NCBI RefSeq assembly: GCF_001758365.1
Contig: NZ_LZFO01000028.1
Coordinates: forward strand, 1-37,201
Direction: 5' to 3'
From: Clostridium acetireducens DSM 10703
Lineage (GTDB): Bacteria; Bacillota; Clostridia; Clostridiales; Clostridiaceae
Length of the DNA: 37,201 nucleotides
Positions 7,999 through 17,312 of the stretch are shown one piece after another. A program made the position numbers and the translations under genes. The notes below the pieces were generated by a model. It searched no databases and had not been told where the DNA came from. It saw nothing but the letters and a program-made list of their open reading frames with translations. Position 1 is the stretch's first letter. Every line of letters begins with the position of its first letter.

Positions 7999-9894
7999 TT
8001 AAAACACAATATCAATTAATTCTTCTATACTATCTACACATTTTACTATAATATCGGAGACATTAACAGGTATTTCATTAGAATTATCTTTGGGAATAAT
8101 AACCATATTTATACCTTTTCTTCTAGCACCATATATTTTTTCAAATATTCCTCCTACAGGTTTTATTTTTCCTCTTAAAGATATTTCTCCAGTAACTGCT
8201 ATATTTTGTTTTATAGGTTTATTTAAAAGAGCACTTATTATACAAATAGTAATAGCTGCACCTGCAGAAGGTCCATCTATTTTTCCTCCTCCTATAATAT
8301 TTACATGTATATCATAATCTTTTATATCTTTATTAGTAATTTTTCTTATTACAGAGGCTGCATTAAATACAGAATCTTTCGCCATGCTACCTGCTGTATC
8401 ATTAAATCTTACATGTCCTTGTCCATTTTTCTTTGCAGTAAATACTGATGCTTCTATTTCTATAGTAGTACCTATGTACCCACTTACACCTAACCCATAT
8501 ATATGTCCAACTTCGTATTCATTTTCATTTTTAACTTGTTCATAAGGCACCAATCTACTTATAGATATAATATCTTCTACATCTTTTAAAGATATATATA
8601 TATCTTCCTCTGAAGGATCTTTATCTTTATCATAAAGTACATATCCATATACATCAGACAATATATTTATTGCCCTTCTTCCTTCTATAGTATATCTACT
8701 TATTAATTTAGGAACTCCCTTTTCTAATTTTATATTAAGCTTTTCAGCTGCATTTATTATTATATCCTCTATATCTTTAGAAGAAAGAGGTTCAAAATAA
8801 ACCTCTGCACATCTTGATCTAAGGGCAGGATTTATTTCACTTGGTTCTCTTGTAGTAGCACCTATTAATACAAAATCTGCAGGAGCCCCTTTATCAAATA
8901 AGTATTTAACATACTTAGGTGTATTTTCATCTTCTGGATCATAATAAGAAGATGAAAACTCAACTCTTTTATCTTCCAATACCTTTAATAATTTATTTTG
9001 CAAAAATGTATCTAACTCTCCAATTTCATCTATAAATAATACTCCTCCATGAGCTTTTGTTACCAATCCCAATTTAGGTTCCGGTATACCAACTTCCGCC
9101 AAATCCCTTTTACTTCCTTGATATATTGGATCATGAACAGAGCCTAATAATGGATTTGTTATTTCTCTTGGATCCCATCTTAAAGTAGTTCCATCTACCT
9201 CTACAAATTTAGAATCATCATCAAAAGGAGTATACTTTAATTTTTTTGCTTCTTTTAAAGCTAATCTAGCAGCAGTAGTTTTTCCTATTCCCGGAGGTCC
9301 ATATAATATAATATGTTGTGGATACGGTGATGAAATTTTTGATATAAGAGCTTTTATAGCCCTTTCTTGACCTATAATTTCTGAAAAACTTTCAGGTCTA
9401 AGTAAACTTTGAATATTCTTTGACAGCTTTTTAGAGTCTAATTTTTCAAGTTCAAAACACTTTTTTAGAGTCTTACTATTTTCTGGACCTTTTTGCTTTT
9501 TTATAATATTAAGTCTTATTTCATCTATATATTTTTGTTGTTTTTTTACTAATAATTTTTCAACTTCTGCCTCTATTTTATTTTCTACATATTTTTTAGC
9601 AATTAATTCTGCCATATTTTTATTTGTATTTTCCAAAACGCTATATACATTATTTTCATTAGGAATACTCTTAATACCTTTGCCATCGCTTAATATATTA
9701 TTTAAAGCATAAAGTCTTTCATATATATCTTGGCTGTGTATATATTTTTGCAATTTATGTTTAATTACTCTAGCTCTTATTACATTTTCACTGATTACAT
9801 TTTTTAACATATTAAATAAAATATTCACTTGTTCTTCTAAATTATATTTTTCTGTAAAATTATTTTTTAAGCTATCACTACAATTTGATTTCAC
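7999..9894 (-). CDS. lonC: LonC-type ATP-dependent protease
   Basis: A 631-residue AAA+ Lon-family protease. A long charged, helical N-terminus runs to about residue 165. The ATPase domain has Walker A GPPGIGKTT (near 199-207) and Walker B GGVLFIDEIGELD. The C-terminal serine-lysine protease domain carries GPSAGAA with the catalytic serine, and the lysine in RGKIKPVGG. The N-terminus is not the classical substrate-binding domain of LonA. Members of this subfamily are found in endospore formers and a sporulation link is proposed. The start is GTG at 9894: AGGAGG is seven bases away, against four for the TTG one codon earlier. It sits between rplI and dnaB. Confidence 0.88.
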   Translation of the reverse strand: MKSNCSDSLKNNFTEKYNLEEQVNILFNMLKNVISENVIRARVIKHKLQKYIHSQDIYERLYALNNILSDGKGIKSIPNENNVYSVLENTNKNMAELIAKKYVENKIEAEVEKLLVKKQQKYIDEIRLNIIKKQKGPENSKTLKKCFELEKLDSKKLSKNIQSLLRPESFSEIIGQERAIKALISKISSPYPQHIILYGPPGIGKTTAARLALKEAKKLKYTPFDDDSKFVEVDGTTLRWDPREITNPLLGSVHDPIYQGSKRDLAEVGIPEPKLGLVTKAHGGVLFIDEIGELDTFLQNKLLKVLEDKRVEFSSSYYDPEDENTPKYVKYLFDKGAPADFVLIGATTREPSEINPALRSRCAEVYFEPLSSKDIEDIIINAAEKLNIKLEKGVPKLISRYTIEGRRAINILSDVYGYVLYDKDKDPSEEDIYISLKDVEDIISISRLVPYEQVKNENEYEVGHIYGLGVSGYIGTTIEIEASVFTAKKNGQGHVRFNDTAGSMAKDSVFNAASVIRKITNKDIKDYDIHVNIIGGGKIDGPSAGAAITICIISALLNKPIKQNIAVTGEISLRGKIKPVGGIFEKIYGARRKGINMVIIPKDNSNEIPVNVSDIIVKCVDSIEELIDIVF

Positions 9895-9906
9895 CAAAGT
9901 TCCTCC

Positions 9907-10350
9907 TTATTTTTCAGAAATAACTACTTTTATCTTTGTAGAAATTTCAGGGTAAATTTTTATCTCAATATCATAAGTTCCTAATTGTCTTATATTATCT
10001 ACTACTATTTTTTTCTTATCTATATTCAAATTAAACTTTTTCTTTAATTCATCTGATATGTCTTTTCCGGTAATAGAGCCAAATAATCTTCCATTTTCAC
10101 CTGACTTAACATATAATTGTATTTCTTTTCCCTTAATTTGTTGTGCTATTTTTTGAGCTTCTTCTATTTCCTGTAATTTTTTTCTTCTTTCAGCTTCTTT
10201 TTTATTATTTAATATATGCAAATTAGCTTCTGTAGCTTCTTTAGCTAAATTTCTTGGAATTAAAAAATTTCTAGCATATCCATCTGCTGCATTTATTATA
10301 TCTCCTCTCTTTCCTGATCCTTTCACATCTTTTAATAATATTACCTTCAT
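9907..10350 (-). CDS. rplI: 50S ribosomal protein L9
   Basis: A 147-residue ribosomal protein binding 23S rRNA at the base of the L1 stalk. The N-domain [18 protein letters not shown] is diagnostic, with [10 protein letters not shown] following. A long connecting helix rich in Lys and Glu (about 45-75) leads to the C-terminal domain. Its start lies two bases after the gdpP stop, and its Shine-Dalgarno (GGAAGGTG) overlaps the end of gdpP, so translation is probably coupled. The gdpP-rplI pairing is conserved in Firmicutes. Confidence 0.96.
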   Translation of the reverse strand: MKVILLKDVKGSGKRGDIINAADGYARNFLIPRNLAKEATEANLHILNNKKEAERRKKLQEIEEAQKIAQQIKGKEIQLYVKSGENGRLFGSITGKDISDELKKKFNLNIDKKKIVVDNIRQLGTYDIEIKIYPEISTKIKVVISEK

Positions 10351-10352
10351 TA

Positions 10353-12329
10353 TTATTCACCTTCCTTAAAATATTTGTCTATAGCTATTTTTAGCTTTTT
10401 TAAACAATCTTCAAAAGTAATAAATTTCATTTTTGCTCCAGCCATAGTCATATGTCCACCGCCACCTAAATATTCCAATATTACTTGAACATTTATATTT
10501 CCTAGAGATCTACCACTTATTAATATGTCATCTTCTATTTTTACAAGGACAAAAGAAGCTTGAATATCTGTAATATTTAGTAATTCATCCGCTACTTGTG
10601 CGGCTAAAACAATATCATTAATATATTCAGGACATACTGCTATAGCAATATTTCTATTAATTTCTGATGATTTAATAATATCTGCTTTTTTTAGATACTT
10701 ATCTAAATCATATGAAAAAAATTTCTTTACATTTACAGTATCTGCACCTAATCCTCTAAGAAAAGAAGCAGCTTCAAATGTCCTTACTCCTGTTTTAAAA
10801 GAAAAATTTTTAGTATCTAAATATATTCCCGCTAACAGTGCTTCCGCTTCAATTATTTCTAATTTAGGTTTGTCTAATATATATTGAATTATTTCTGTAA
10901 CTAATTCAGACGCAGACGATGCATAAGGCTCTATATAATTTAGTATAGCCCCCTCTATAAAATCACCACTTTTTCTATGATGATCTATTATAACTATTTT
11001 ACATGCATTTGTTACTACATCTACACTCTGTACATATCCTTTACTGTGTACATCTACAAGTATAAGTAAATCATTTTTATCTATCAAACTAATAGCTCTT
11101 TCACTTTTTATAAATGCATTATTATATTTATAATTTTTTTGAAACTTCTTTAATGCTAACTTTATTGCATTATTCATTTCATCTAATATTATATAACATT
11201 CTTTACCTAAACCACTAATAGTACTATAAAGTCCTATAGCTGCACCTACACAATCTATATCTGGATTTACATGCCCCATTATAAAAACTTTATTACTTTC
11301 ATTTATTAAATTAAGTAAAGCTTGGGCTATGACCCTAGCTTTTACTTTAGTTCTCTTTTCTAATTCCTTTGTTTTTCCTCCATAAAACATCAATTTATCT
11401 CTTTCTTTAACTACTACCTGATCTCCTCCTCTTCCAAGAGCTAGTTCTTTTGCAGCCAAAGCAAATTTATAATTTTTTAAAGGAGTTTCTCCTCCTAATC
11501 CTACACCTACACTTAATGTAGTTGTAATCTTATTACTTATATTTATTTCTCTTATTATATCTAGTATATCAAATTTTTTGTTCATTTCCTTTTTAATATA
11601 TTTACTTTGAATAGATAATATATATTTATTATTAGAATATTTTTTACACATTCCATTTAAACTTTGAGCATAAGTATTAATTGCTTTTTCTACTTTAGCT
11701 ATTAAAAATGGTTTTTTATCTTCATCCGTAGCTTTTAATACATCATCTAAATTATCTACCTCTAAAAGCATTATACCTTCTTTATTGTCATCTATACTTT
11801 TTATAAGCATAAATACTTCTGTAACATCATATAAATAAATTAATATAACATCATTGTCATTAGATACATTTATAACATCACTATATATATCATAGTATCT
11901 CTCCTTTAGCTTTGAGTACCTAAAAGTAGTCTTATTCTTATCTAATATATGTCTTACATTAATCCCTTTTAATAATTTAGATATGTTTGTATTTAATACA
12001 TCTTCTTCTTTTATTATTGAAGAAAAATTTTTATTATACCAAAGTATTTTGCCTTTAGTATCTATTATAACTAACGGAAAAGGCAAATGAATAATTGTGT
12101 TTTTGTTAGCACTATCTAATGTTAATGAAAAATCTTCTATAAACTTTTTCCATTGGTGCTTTCTTAATTTTATGTTTTTAATATTATATAATATTAAAAA
12201 TATATATAAAATAAGAAAAATAGCAGCAATAAAAAATAATTTATACAAGAACATAATAAAAATTAATAAGGCTATTATTAACATATAAAGTACATTATTA
12301 ACAACAAAGTAATCATATTTATTTAGCAT
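10353..12329 (-). CDS. gdpP: Cyclic-di-AMP phosphodiesterase, GdpP/YybT type
   Basis: A 658-residue membrane-anchored protein of the DHH/DHHA1 phosphoesterase family. Two transmembrane segments occupy about residues 8-50. They are followed by a PAS-like region (about 60-150) and a degenerate GGDEF domain containing GRGGDQV near residue 300 in place of an active GGDEF. The DHH domain has [11 protein letters not shown] near 352, VDVHSKG near 420, IIDHHRKSG near 450, and the C-terminal [11 protein letters not shown]. The known family role is hydrolysis of c-di-AMP, which controls potassium and turgor balance, cell-wall stress and beta-lactam tolerance. AAAGGAG precedes the ATG. yybS lies 14 bp upstream and rplI two bases downstream. 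Confidence 0.93.
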   Translation of the reverse strand: MLNKYDYFVVNNVLYMLIIALLIFIMFLYKLFFIAAIFLILYIFLILYNIKNIKLRKHQWKKFIEDFSLTLDSANKNTIIHLPFPLVIIDTKGKILWYNKNFSSIIKEEDVLNTNISKLLKGINVRHILDKNKTTFRYSKLKERYYDIYSDVINVSNDNDVILIYLYDVTEVFMLIKSIDDNKEGIMLLEVDNLDDVLKATDEDKKPFLIAKVEKAINTYAQSLNGMCKKYSNNKYILSIQSKYIKKEMNKKFDILDIIREINISNKITTTLSVGVGLGGETPLKNYKFALAAKELALGRGGDQVVVKERDKLMFYGGKTKELEKRTKVKARVIAQALLNLINESNKVFIMGHVNPDIDCVGAAIGLYSTISGLGKECYIILDEMNNAIKLALKKFQKNYKYNNAFIKSERAISLIDKNDLLILVDVHSKGYVQSVDVVTNACKIVIIDHHRKSGDFIEGAILNYIEPYASSASELVTEIIQYILDKPKLEIIEAEALLAGIYLDTKNFSFKTGVRTFEAASFLRGLGADTVNVKKFFSYDLDKYLKKADIIKSSEINRNIAIAVCPEYINDIVLAAQVADELLNITDIQASFVLVKIEDDILISGRSLGNINVQVILEYLGGGGHMTMAGAKMKFITFEDCLKKLKIAIDKYFKEGE

Positions 12330-12343
12330 ATGTATCTCCTTTA

Positions 12344-13327
12344 TTATTCCATATTATAATTTCTATTAGGATCTAACTTTCTAAAATCAAATATAATATC
12401 CATAAGTCCTAAATAAAATAGTAAAATGCTAATTGGAGAAAAAGCTACAAAAATAATTATAAAAGTAATAAAAGCTTTAGAAATATGGAATTTATTAACC
12501 ATATAATATACCGCTAAAGATAATCCATCTATCATAAGTACAAACTTCATTATAACTCCTGTAGAATTAACTATATAATTAGAATAAGGTACATTATATC
12601 TATTTAATATAACTCCTACAAGCAAAAATATACCAATAATTGCACCAGTTTTACTATTTACATATATATTTCTAAAAGAAACTAAATTCTTCATATTATA
12701 CCCTAGTTTTTTTAATATGCTATAGGATAAAATATAATTTAAATACCCAGAAATTATTGATGATAAAATAATAAAAGCAGGAATTACACTTAAAATTAAT
12801 TCTGGAGTAAATAATTTTAAATATTCTTTTATAGGTTCTAAAGTATTTGTATCTACTCCCATATTAGTATAAAACTTTATAGATTCATTTATTGAACTAT
12901 TAAATAATTTTAATAATTCATTTACGAAACTTGCCACACTTTGTTTATTAATAAGTATAATATATATTACAAATCTAAATAATGTTCCAATGATAGATAC
13001 AAAAGCTAAAGATGCTATAGTAAAAAACATACTTTTATTCTTTTTAATACAAAATCCTAAAGTTATACCCGTTAATCCAAATATAACTGAAGCTAATATA
13101 CCCTCTATAGGATTATAAAGCATAGCCATTAAAAAAGCACTTGCAAATACTGACCCAAAAGTCATAAACTTATCTTGACGCAAATATAGTACAGCAAAAG
13201 GTATTGGTATAAGAAAATTTCCTAACATAGAAAACACAGGTACATAACTATTAATAAGACTTAACATAACAACTAAAGCTGTAATTAATCCTGCTTCTGT
13301 TAAAGCTTTTGATTTATAATTTTTCAT
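12344..13327 (-). CDS. yybS: DUF2232 multi-pass membrane protein (YybS-like)
   Basis: A 327-residue protein with about eight hydrophobic segments, beginning [22 protein letters not shown]. It matches the DUF2232/YybS family, whose members often precede gdpP and rplI in Firmicutes. The N-terminal half resembles S-components of energy-coupling transporters in pattern, but no substrate is known and none is assigned. GGAGGAAT lies before the ATG. It is 14-18 bp from both neighbours in a co-directional run, so co-transcription with gdpP is likely; whether it affects c-di-AMP signalling is unknown. Confidence 0.85.
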   Translation of the reverse strand: MKNYKSKALTEAGLITALVVMLSLINSYVPVFSMLGNFLIPIPFAVLYLRQDKFMTFGSVFASAFLMAMLYNPIEGILASVIFGLTGITLGFCIKKNKSMFFTIASLAFVSIIGTLFRFVIYIILINKQSVASFVNELLKLFNSSINESIKFYTNMGVDTNTLEPIKEYLKLFTPELILSVIPAFIILSSIISGYLNYILSYSILKKLGYNMKNLVSFRNIYVNSKTGAIIGIFLLVGVILNRYNVPYSNYIVNSTGVIMKFVLMIDGLSLAVYYMVNKFHISKAFITFIIIFVAFSPISILLFYLGLMDIIFDFRKLDPNRNYNME

Positions 13328-13345
13328 CTTATTCCTCCATATAAA

Positions 13346-13669
13346 TTATTCTCTTTCTTTTAAATGAGTATATAGACGACTAAGTTCTTTACTGTTTTTT
13401 TCTATGTCATCTTCTTCAATTATACCTAACTTCAACTTTTTTTTCATATTTTCATCTACTGCAGCATAGGAATATCCCAGTTTAGCTGCTAAAATATACA
13501 ATAAAGTTATTGCCCCGGAAATACATTCTAATATAGATTCTTGAGTAACATTACTTCCTTTAGTTAAAAGCTTAAAAAAATCCCCTATTATGCATATTAA
13601 TTCAGCTTTTAACTTTTCTATAATTTTAACATTATACATTATATTAAAATCTGTTCTTTTAATTTTCAT
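13346..13669 (-). CDS. MazG-like family protein
   Basis: A 107-residue, all-helical small protein beginning MKIKRTDFNIMYNVKIIEKLKAELI. It contains the pattern of the MazG-like family (PF12643) found in clostridia at this chromosomal position. The metal-binding EExxE/ExxD signature of active MazG pyrophosphatases is not evident, so enzyme activity should not be assumed. Two ATG codons stand in tandem after AAAGGGG; I take the second, which gives slightly better spacing, though both are tight. It is the first gene of the run MazG-like, yybS, gdpP, rplI, lonC, dnaB. The AT-rich 130 bp upstream contains TATAAT-like boxes but no convincing -35. Confidence 0.72.
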   Translation of the reverse strand: MKIKRTDFNIMYNVKIIEKLKAELICIIGDFFKLLTKGSNVTQESILECISGAITLLYILAAKLGYSYAAVDENMKKKLKLGIIEEDDIEKNSKELSRLYTHLKERE

Positions 13670-13803
13670 CATCCCCTTTATATCTATTAATTATATTTTA
13701 GTTATATTTCTATTTTTATGCAACAATATTACAGGTTTAAATTATTTTTTATTACATATAATTAATAAAATTCATAATATTTACTTAAAATGTATATTAA
13801 TAC

Positions 13804-13837
13804 AAAATCCCTATAGGATGAATCCTATAGGGATTTT
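13804..13837 (-). terminator. Terminator of the rpsF-ssb-rpsR operon
   Basis: Two 16-bp arms, AAAATCCCTATAGGAT (13804-13819) and ATCCTATAGGGATTTT (13822-13837), are separated by two bases. On the minus strand the stem ends in TTTTGTATT, a fair U tract, 14 bp after the rpsR stop. Confidence 0.85.
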
Positions 13838-13850
13838 TAAATAAAATAAA

Positions 13851-14105
13851 TTACTCAGTTGTAAATGGTAATAATGCTATATTTCTAGCTCTTTTTATAG
13901 CTCTTGTAAGTTCTCTTTGGTGTTTAGCACAATTTCCTGAAATTCTTCTTGGTAATATTTTACCTCTTTCTGTTATATATTTTCTTAATTTATTTATATC
14001 TTTATAATCTATGTAATCAGATTTATCTAGACAAAAAGAACAAACTTTTTTTCTAGTTCTTCTTCCTTTTCCATAGCTTCTTCTTGAACCATCTCTACTT
14101 GCCAT
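13851..14105 (-). CDS. rpsR: 30S ribosomal protein S18
   Basis: An 84-residue ribosomal protein that pairs with S6 on the 30S platform. The core [18 protein letters not shown] and the C-terminal [19 protein letters not shown] are diagnostic. Cys22, Cys25, Cys59 and His62 form a CxxC...CxxH set, the zinc-binding (C+) version of S18. AAGGAGGG precedes the ATG. It is the last gene of rpsF-ssb-rpsR; the S6:S18 complex probably controls this operon through the leader ahead of rpsF. Confidence 0.97.
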   Translation of the reverse strand: MASRDGSRRSYGKGRRTRKKVCSFCLDKSDYIDYKDINKLRKYITERGKILPRRISGNCAKHQRELTRAIKRARNIALLPFTTE

Positions 14106-14131
14106 TTAAAAATCCCTCCTTACCTTAAAAA

Positions 14132-14566
14132 TTAAAATGGTATATCTCCATCATCAATAGGAGTTACTTCTTCATCATATTGATTATCCTGGTTGAATTC
14201 ATTCTTATTTTGTTGGAAATTTTGCTGAAAATCATTATTCATTGATTGCTTATTATTTCCCCATTCTAAAAATTGAACTTCATCCGCTATTACTTCTGTT
14301 ACATATCTTCTAGTTCCATCTTTTGCTTCATAATTTCTAGTTTGAATTCTTCCTCCAACTCCTACAAGCTTACCTTTGCTCATGTAATTAGCTGTAGACT
14401 CTGCTTGTTTTCCCCAAACTACAATTGGTATAAAATCTGCTTCCCCGCTTTGTGAAAATCTTCTATTAACAGCTAAAGTAAATGTAGTAACAGCTGTACC
14501 ATTCCCAGGAGTAAATCTCAACTCTGGATCTTTTGTTAATCTTCCAATTAATACAACCCTATTCAA
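14132..14566 (-). CDS. ssb: Single-stranded DNA-binding protein
   Basis: A 144-residue SSB. The OB-fold starts [17 protein letters not shown] and contains FTLAVNRRF and VVWGKQAE. A Gln/Asn-rich linker (about 105-135) leads to the acidic tip DDGDIPF, which docks partner proteins. Two GTG codons at 14573-14578 extend the frame, but AGGTGG would overlap them. The TTG at 14566 lies eight bases after AGGTGG and yields the usual [10 protein letters not shown] start. The rpsF stop codon is part of the ssb Shine-Dalgarno region, consistent with coupled translation. Confidence 0.95.
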   Translation of the reverse strand: MNRVVLIGRLTKDPELRFTPGNGTAVTTFTLAVNRRFSQSGEADFIPIVVWGKQAESTANYMSKGKLVGVGGRIQTRNYEAKDGTRRYVTEVIADEVQFLEWGNNKQSMNNDFQQNFQQNKNEFNQDNQYDEEVTPIDDGDIPF

Positions 14567-14578
14567 TAAAAACACCAC

Positions 14579-14866
14579 CTATTTTTCATCATTGACTATT
14601 ATGTGCCTTATAACAGAATCTGTAATTCTAAATATTCTATCTAATTCTTTTGGTAATTCAGGATTTGAACTAAAGTTAATTAAAGTATAGTACCCTTCAT
14701 TAAACTTTTCTATTTCATAAGCAAGCTTTCTCTTGCCCCAGAAATCTACATTTTCTATTACGCCACCATCATTTTCAATTATTCCTTTAAATTTATCAAT
14801 AACTGAATTAACAGTTTCTTCATCTACAGATGGCTTTACTATAAATATAGTTTCATACTTTTTCAT
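14579..14866 (-). CDS. rpsF: 30S ribosomal protein S6
   Basis: A 95-residue ribosomal protein beginning MKKYETIFIVKPSVDEE, with WGKRKLAYEIEKFNEGYY in the middle and IRHIIV near the end. It binds S18 on the 30S platform. GGAGGAGGTG lies before the ATG. The operon leader upstream carries an S6:S18-type RNA motif preceded by a near-consensus promoter, so the gene is expected to be feedback-regulated by its own product with S18. Confidence 0.97.
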   Translation of the reverse strand: MKKYETIFIVKPSVDEETVNSVIDKFKGIIENDGGVIENVDFWGKRKLAYEIEKFNEGYYTLINFSSNPELPKELDRIFRITDSVIRHIIVNDEK

Positions 14867-14887
14867 TAAAATTCACCTCCTCCCTAT

Positions 14888-14921
14888 GGACTGACGGCTG
14901 TAATTTCATACAGCAGGGACC
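14888..14921 (-). promoter_or_regulatory. S6:S18 ribosomal leader RNA motif
   Basis: In the minus-strand transcript, CTGTA and TACAG pair around a short loop TGAAAT. This is followed by a CCG-containing bulge and an outer CTG/CAG pairing, with flanking GGTCC and GTCC. A bulged CCG next to a short hairpin directly before rpsF is the published hallmark of the leader bound by the S6:S18 complex. It lies between the promoter and the rpsF Shine-Dalgarno. The assignment rests on motif and position, not on a covariance search. Confidence 0.78.
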
Positions 14922-14931
14922 ACAATTCCTT

Positions 14932-14960
14932 ATTATATCACTTTAATTTTTAAATATCAA
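14932..14960 (-). promoter_or_regulatory. Sigma-A promoter of rpsF-ssb-rpsR
   Basis: On the minus strand TTGATA (14955-14960) and TATAAT (14932-14937) are exactly 17 bp apart. The start would be near 14925, so the transcript begins immediately before the S6:S18 leader motif. This is one of the best promoter matches in the window. Confidence 0.82.
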
Positions 14961-14994
14961 TATATTAAATTTAAATAACAAATTTTTAATTTTA

Positions 14995-15189
14995 TTAATT
15001 ACTTTCTTTATTAACTACTTTCTTCGCACTCTTTTCAAATTTATTTCTAGGTAACATAACTATTCTTCCACATCCTAAACACTTTATTTTAATATCTGCT
15101 CCTATTCTTATTATCTCCCAATTTTTACTTCCACAAGGGTGAGTTTTTTTCATTTCTACTACATCACCCAAATCAAAATTTTTAATCAC
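14995..15189 (-). CDS. DUF951 zinc-ribbon-like small protein
   Basis: A 64-residue basic protein of the DUF951 family. It reads DLGDVVEMKKTHPCGSKNWEI, then KCLGCGR, with Cys19, Cys37 and Cys40 (and His17) as probable metal ligands. Function is unknown. The GTG start has AGGAGG eight bases upstream, and the mscS stop lies within this same stretch, so it is almost certainly translated from the mscS message. Pairing of DUF951 with an MscS channel near rpsF is common in clostridia. Confidence 0.85.
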   Translation of the reverse strand: MIKNFDLGDVVEMKKTHPCGSKNWEIIRIGADIKIKCLGCGRIVMLPRNKFEKSAKKVVNKESN

Positions 15190-15192
15190 ATT

Positions 15193-16077
15193 TTATTCCT
15201 CCTTTATAATTTGTATTTTAGGATAAGGAATTTCAATATTATTTATATCTAATTGTTTTTTAATTTCTTTTCTAAGTTCCATCTCAATTGCCCATTGGGT
15301 CATAGGTTTTGCTTTAGCTACAACTCTTATAGTAACCCCACAATCTTTTAATTCTGAAATTCCCAAAACATTAGGTCCCTCTTTAATATCCTTGTTTTTT
15401 TCCTTAAAAGTGCTACAAACTTGAGATATTATATTAATTGCATTGTCCACATCTTCTTCATAAGCTATATCCACATCTACAAGCACCCTCATATTTCCTC
15501 TTGAATGGTTAGTTACTTTAGTAATAAGTCCATTGGGGATTATATGCAAATCTCCATTAAAATCTCTTAGCTTAGTAACTCTTAATTCTATACTTTCAAC
15601 TATACCACTTTTATCTTCTATGCCAATATATTCTCCTACAGAAAATTGATCTTCTAATAATATAAAAAATCCATTTATAACATCTTTTATCAAACTTTGA
15701 GCTCCTAATCCTAATGCTACCCCCCCTATACCGGCAAAAGTTAATACTATTTTCCCAAAAAAAATCTGTATAATTGCAACTATACCTAAAAAATAAACAG
15801 TATATTTTACTATACTTTTTAAAATAGCTCCTAAGGTTTTAGATTTTTTATCATCTAATGAAAATTTAAGCTTTTTCTGTTTTTCTACAAATTTATTAAT
15901 AATATGATTACTTATTCTTATTAATAAATACATTAATATTATTATGAATATTATTTTTATAATTTTAGATGTAAATATATATATATCTTCTGTTTTTATA
16001 TTTATTAGTTTTCCAATTCTAATTGTTTCATTGTTAAAATCTATATTAGATTTAATAAAAGAACAAAATTTTTCCAT
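15193..16077 (-). CDS. MscS-family small-conductance mechanosensitive channel
   Basis: A 294-residue membrane channel that releases solutes on hypo-osmotic shock. Transmembrane helices lie at about 35-57 and 90-110. The Gly/Ala-rich pore helix AGIGGVALGLGAQSLIKDVINGFFILLEDQFSVG is the family signature (described here in two parts: AGIGGVALGLGAQSL, then IKDVINGFFILLEDQF). The cytoplasmic beta domain and alpha/beta domain follow. The frame could begin at 16095, but AAGGTG seven bases before the ATG at 16077 supports the shorter form. It is divergent from the AI-2E family gene, with an inverted repeat between them. Confidence 0.9.
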   Translation of the reverse strand: MEKFCSFIKSNIDFNNETIRIGKLINIKTEDIYIFTSKIIKIIFIIILMYLLIRISNHIINKFVEKQKKLKFSLDDKKSKTLGAILKSIVKYTVYFLGIVAIIQIFFGKIVLTFAGIGGVALGLGAQSLIKDVINGFFILLEDQFSVGEYIGIEDKSGIVESIELRVTKLRDFNGDLHIIPNGLITKVTNHSRGNMRVLVDVDIAYEEDVDNAINIISQVCSTFKEKNKDIKEGPNVLGISELKDCGVTIRVVAKAKPMTQWAIEMELRKEIKKQLDINNIEIPYPKIQIIKEE

Positions 16078-16139
16078 AATACCGCACCTTATCATTGAAT
16101 ATATTTTATAAATAATATATCATAAAATCATATAGTTCT

Positions 16140-16165
16140 AAAGTTATTTATACTTAAATAACTTT
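16140..16165. repeat. Inverted repeat in the mscS / AI-2E divergent gap
   Basis: Arms AAAGTTATTTA (16140-16150) and TAAATAACTTT (16155-16165) are perfect 11-bp complements separated by TACT. The repeat lies about 40 bp before the plus-strand ATG at 16204 and about 60 bp before the mscS ATG. It may be an operator for the divergent genes. In sequence this AT-rich it could also be chance. Confidence 0.5.
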
Positions 16166-16203
16166 AAATGCATTTATACGAAAATTTAAAGGATGGTGTT
16201 TTA

Positions 16204-17256
16204 ATGGAATCACTATTTGAGAAATTAGATAAAACTATTATATTTTTTATAGTATATTCTTTAACATTTTTATTATTTTTTAAAACAATAAATTATACAT
16301 TACCTTTTGTAATTGCATTTATATTTGCCATGATTTTAAAAAAGCCTACAAAATATATAGCAAAAAAATTAAAAATCAAAAATTCTATTGCATCTTTAAT
16401 ATCTACTTTAGTATTTTTCTCTATAATAATATCTGTTTTATCTTTTATAATAGCAGTACTAAGTAAAGAAGTAATTCAATTAGCTAAAAATGCACAATTA
16501 TATTTTTCACAAAATTCTAGTGATATTTACAAACTTATAGATAAAATTCAACTATATTACAAAAATCTAGATCCTTCTGTAGTATTAGGTATAAGTAAAA
16601 ATTTATCCAGTATAATTAATAAAATATCTAATTTAACTGTATCTATTACAGGCAAAATTATTTCTTACATAATTCAATTTTTAACTTATATACCTTATAT
16701 AATAATGGTAATACTATTTACGCTACTTTCTACATATTTTTTTACAAAAGACTTAACTTACCATAAAAATAAATTTGCAGAAATAATTCCAAAGGATAAA
16801 AGTCACAAATTATATTGTATATTTTCAGAATCTAAAAAAATGTTAACAAACTATATATTATCATATTTATTTATTATTTTTATAACTTTCCTTGAAACAT
16901 TAATTGTATTTTTACTATTTAAAGTAAAATATGCTTTAATATTAAGTTTATTAGCAGCTTTTTTAGATTTCTTACCTATACTTGGTATAGGCTCAATATA
17001 TATACCTTTAATTATTATAAATATTGCTTATAACAACTATATTATAGCTATTGGATTATTAATTTCTTATGTATTAATTTCAATTATAAGACAAATTATT
17101 GAACCTAAAATTGTTTCTTCTTCTTTAGGTCTTCATCCTGTTTCTGTACTAGCTGCACTATTTATAGGTTTAAAAGCAAATGGCGTATCTGGAATGTTCT
17201 TCTGCATGTTTTTAGTAGTAGCATACAATGTTTTAAAAAAAGTAAAAGTATTATAA
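16204..17256 (+). CDS. AI-2E family transporter (permease-like membrane protein)
   Basis: A 350-residue protein of the AI-2E family (PF01594), with roughly eight transmembrane helices. A long soluble stretch (about residues 80-150) lies between helices 3 and 4. The conserved region FLDFLPILGIGSIYIPL is near residue 265, and the C-terminal IIEPKIVSSSLGLHPVSVLAALFIG is typical. Despite the family name, substrates vary (sodium/proton antiport and autoinducer-2 export have been reported), so none is assigned. The ATG at 16204 has AAGGATGGTG upstream; the earlier ATG at 16168 has no ribosome-binding site. It points toward the origin and is followed by yyaC. Confidence 0.85.
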   Translation: MESLFEKLDKTIIFFIVYSLTFLLFFKTINYTLPFVIAFIFAMILKKPTKYIAKKLKIKNSIASLISTLVFFSIIISVLSFIIAVLSKEVIQLAKNAQLYFSQNSSDIYKLIDKIQLYYKNLDPSVVLGISKNLSSIINKISNLTVSITGKIISYIIQFLTYIPYIIMVILFTLLSTYFFTKDLTYHKNKFAEIIPKDKSHKLYCIFSESKKMLTNYILSYLFIIFITFLETLIVFLLFKVKYALILSLLAAFLDFLPILGIGSIYIPLIIINIAYNNYIIAIGLLISYVLISIIRQIIEPKIVSSSLGLHPVSVLAALFIGLKANGVSGMFFCMFLVVAYNVLKKVKVL

Positions 17257-17312
17257 TTATATGTATAATGTTACCTTCTTTTGGTTAAACTTTCTAAAAG
17301 GAGGTATACTTT

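Noticed and set aside
10353-12329. Active diguanylate cyclase from the GGDEF-like region of the GdpP protein
   Set aside because: The motif is degenerate (GRGGDQV), as in other GdpP proteins, where it is not a diguanylate cyclase.
13590-13844. 84-codon plus-strand reading frame
   Set aside because: It overlaps the MazG-like gene in antisense, has no ribosome-binding site, and runs into the rpsR terminator hairpin.
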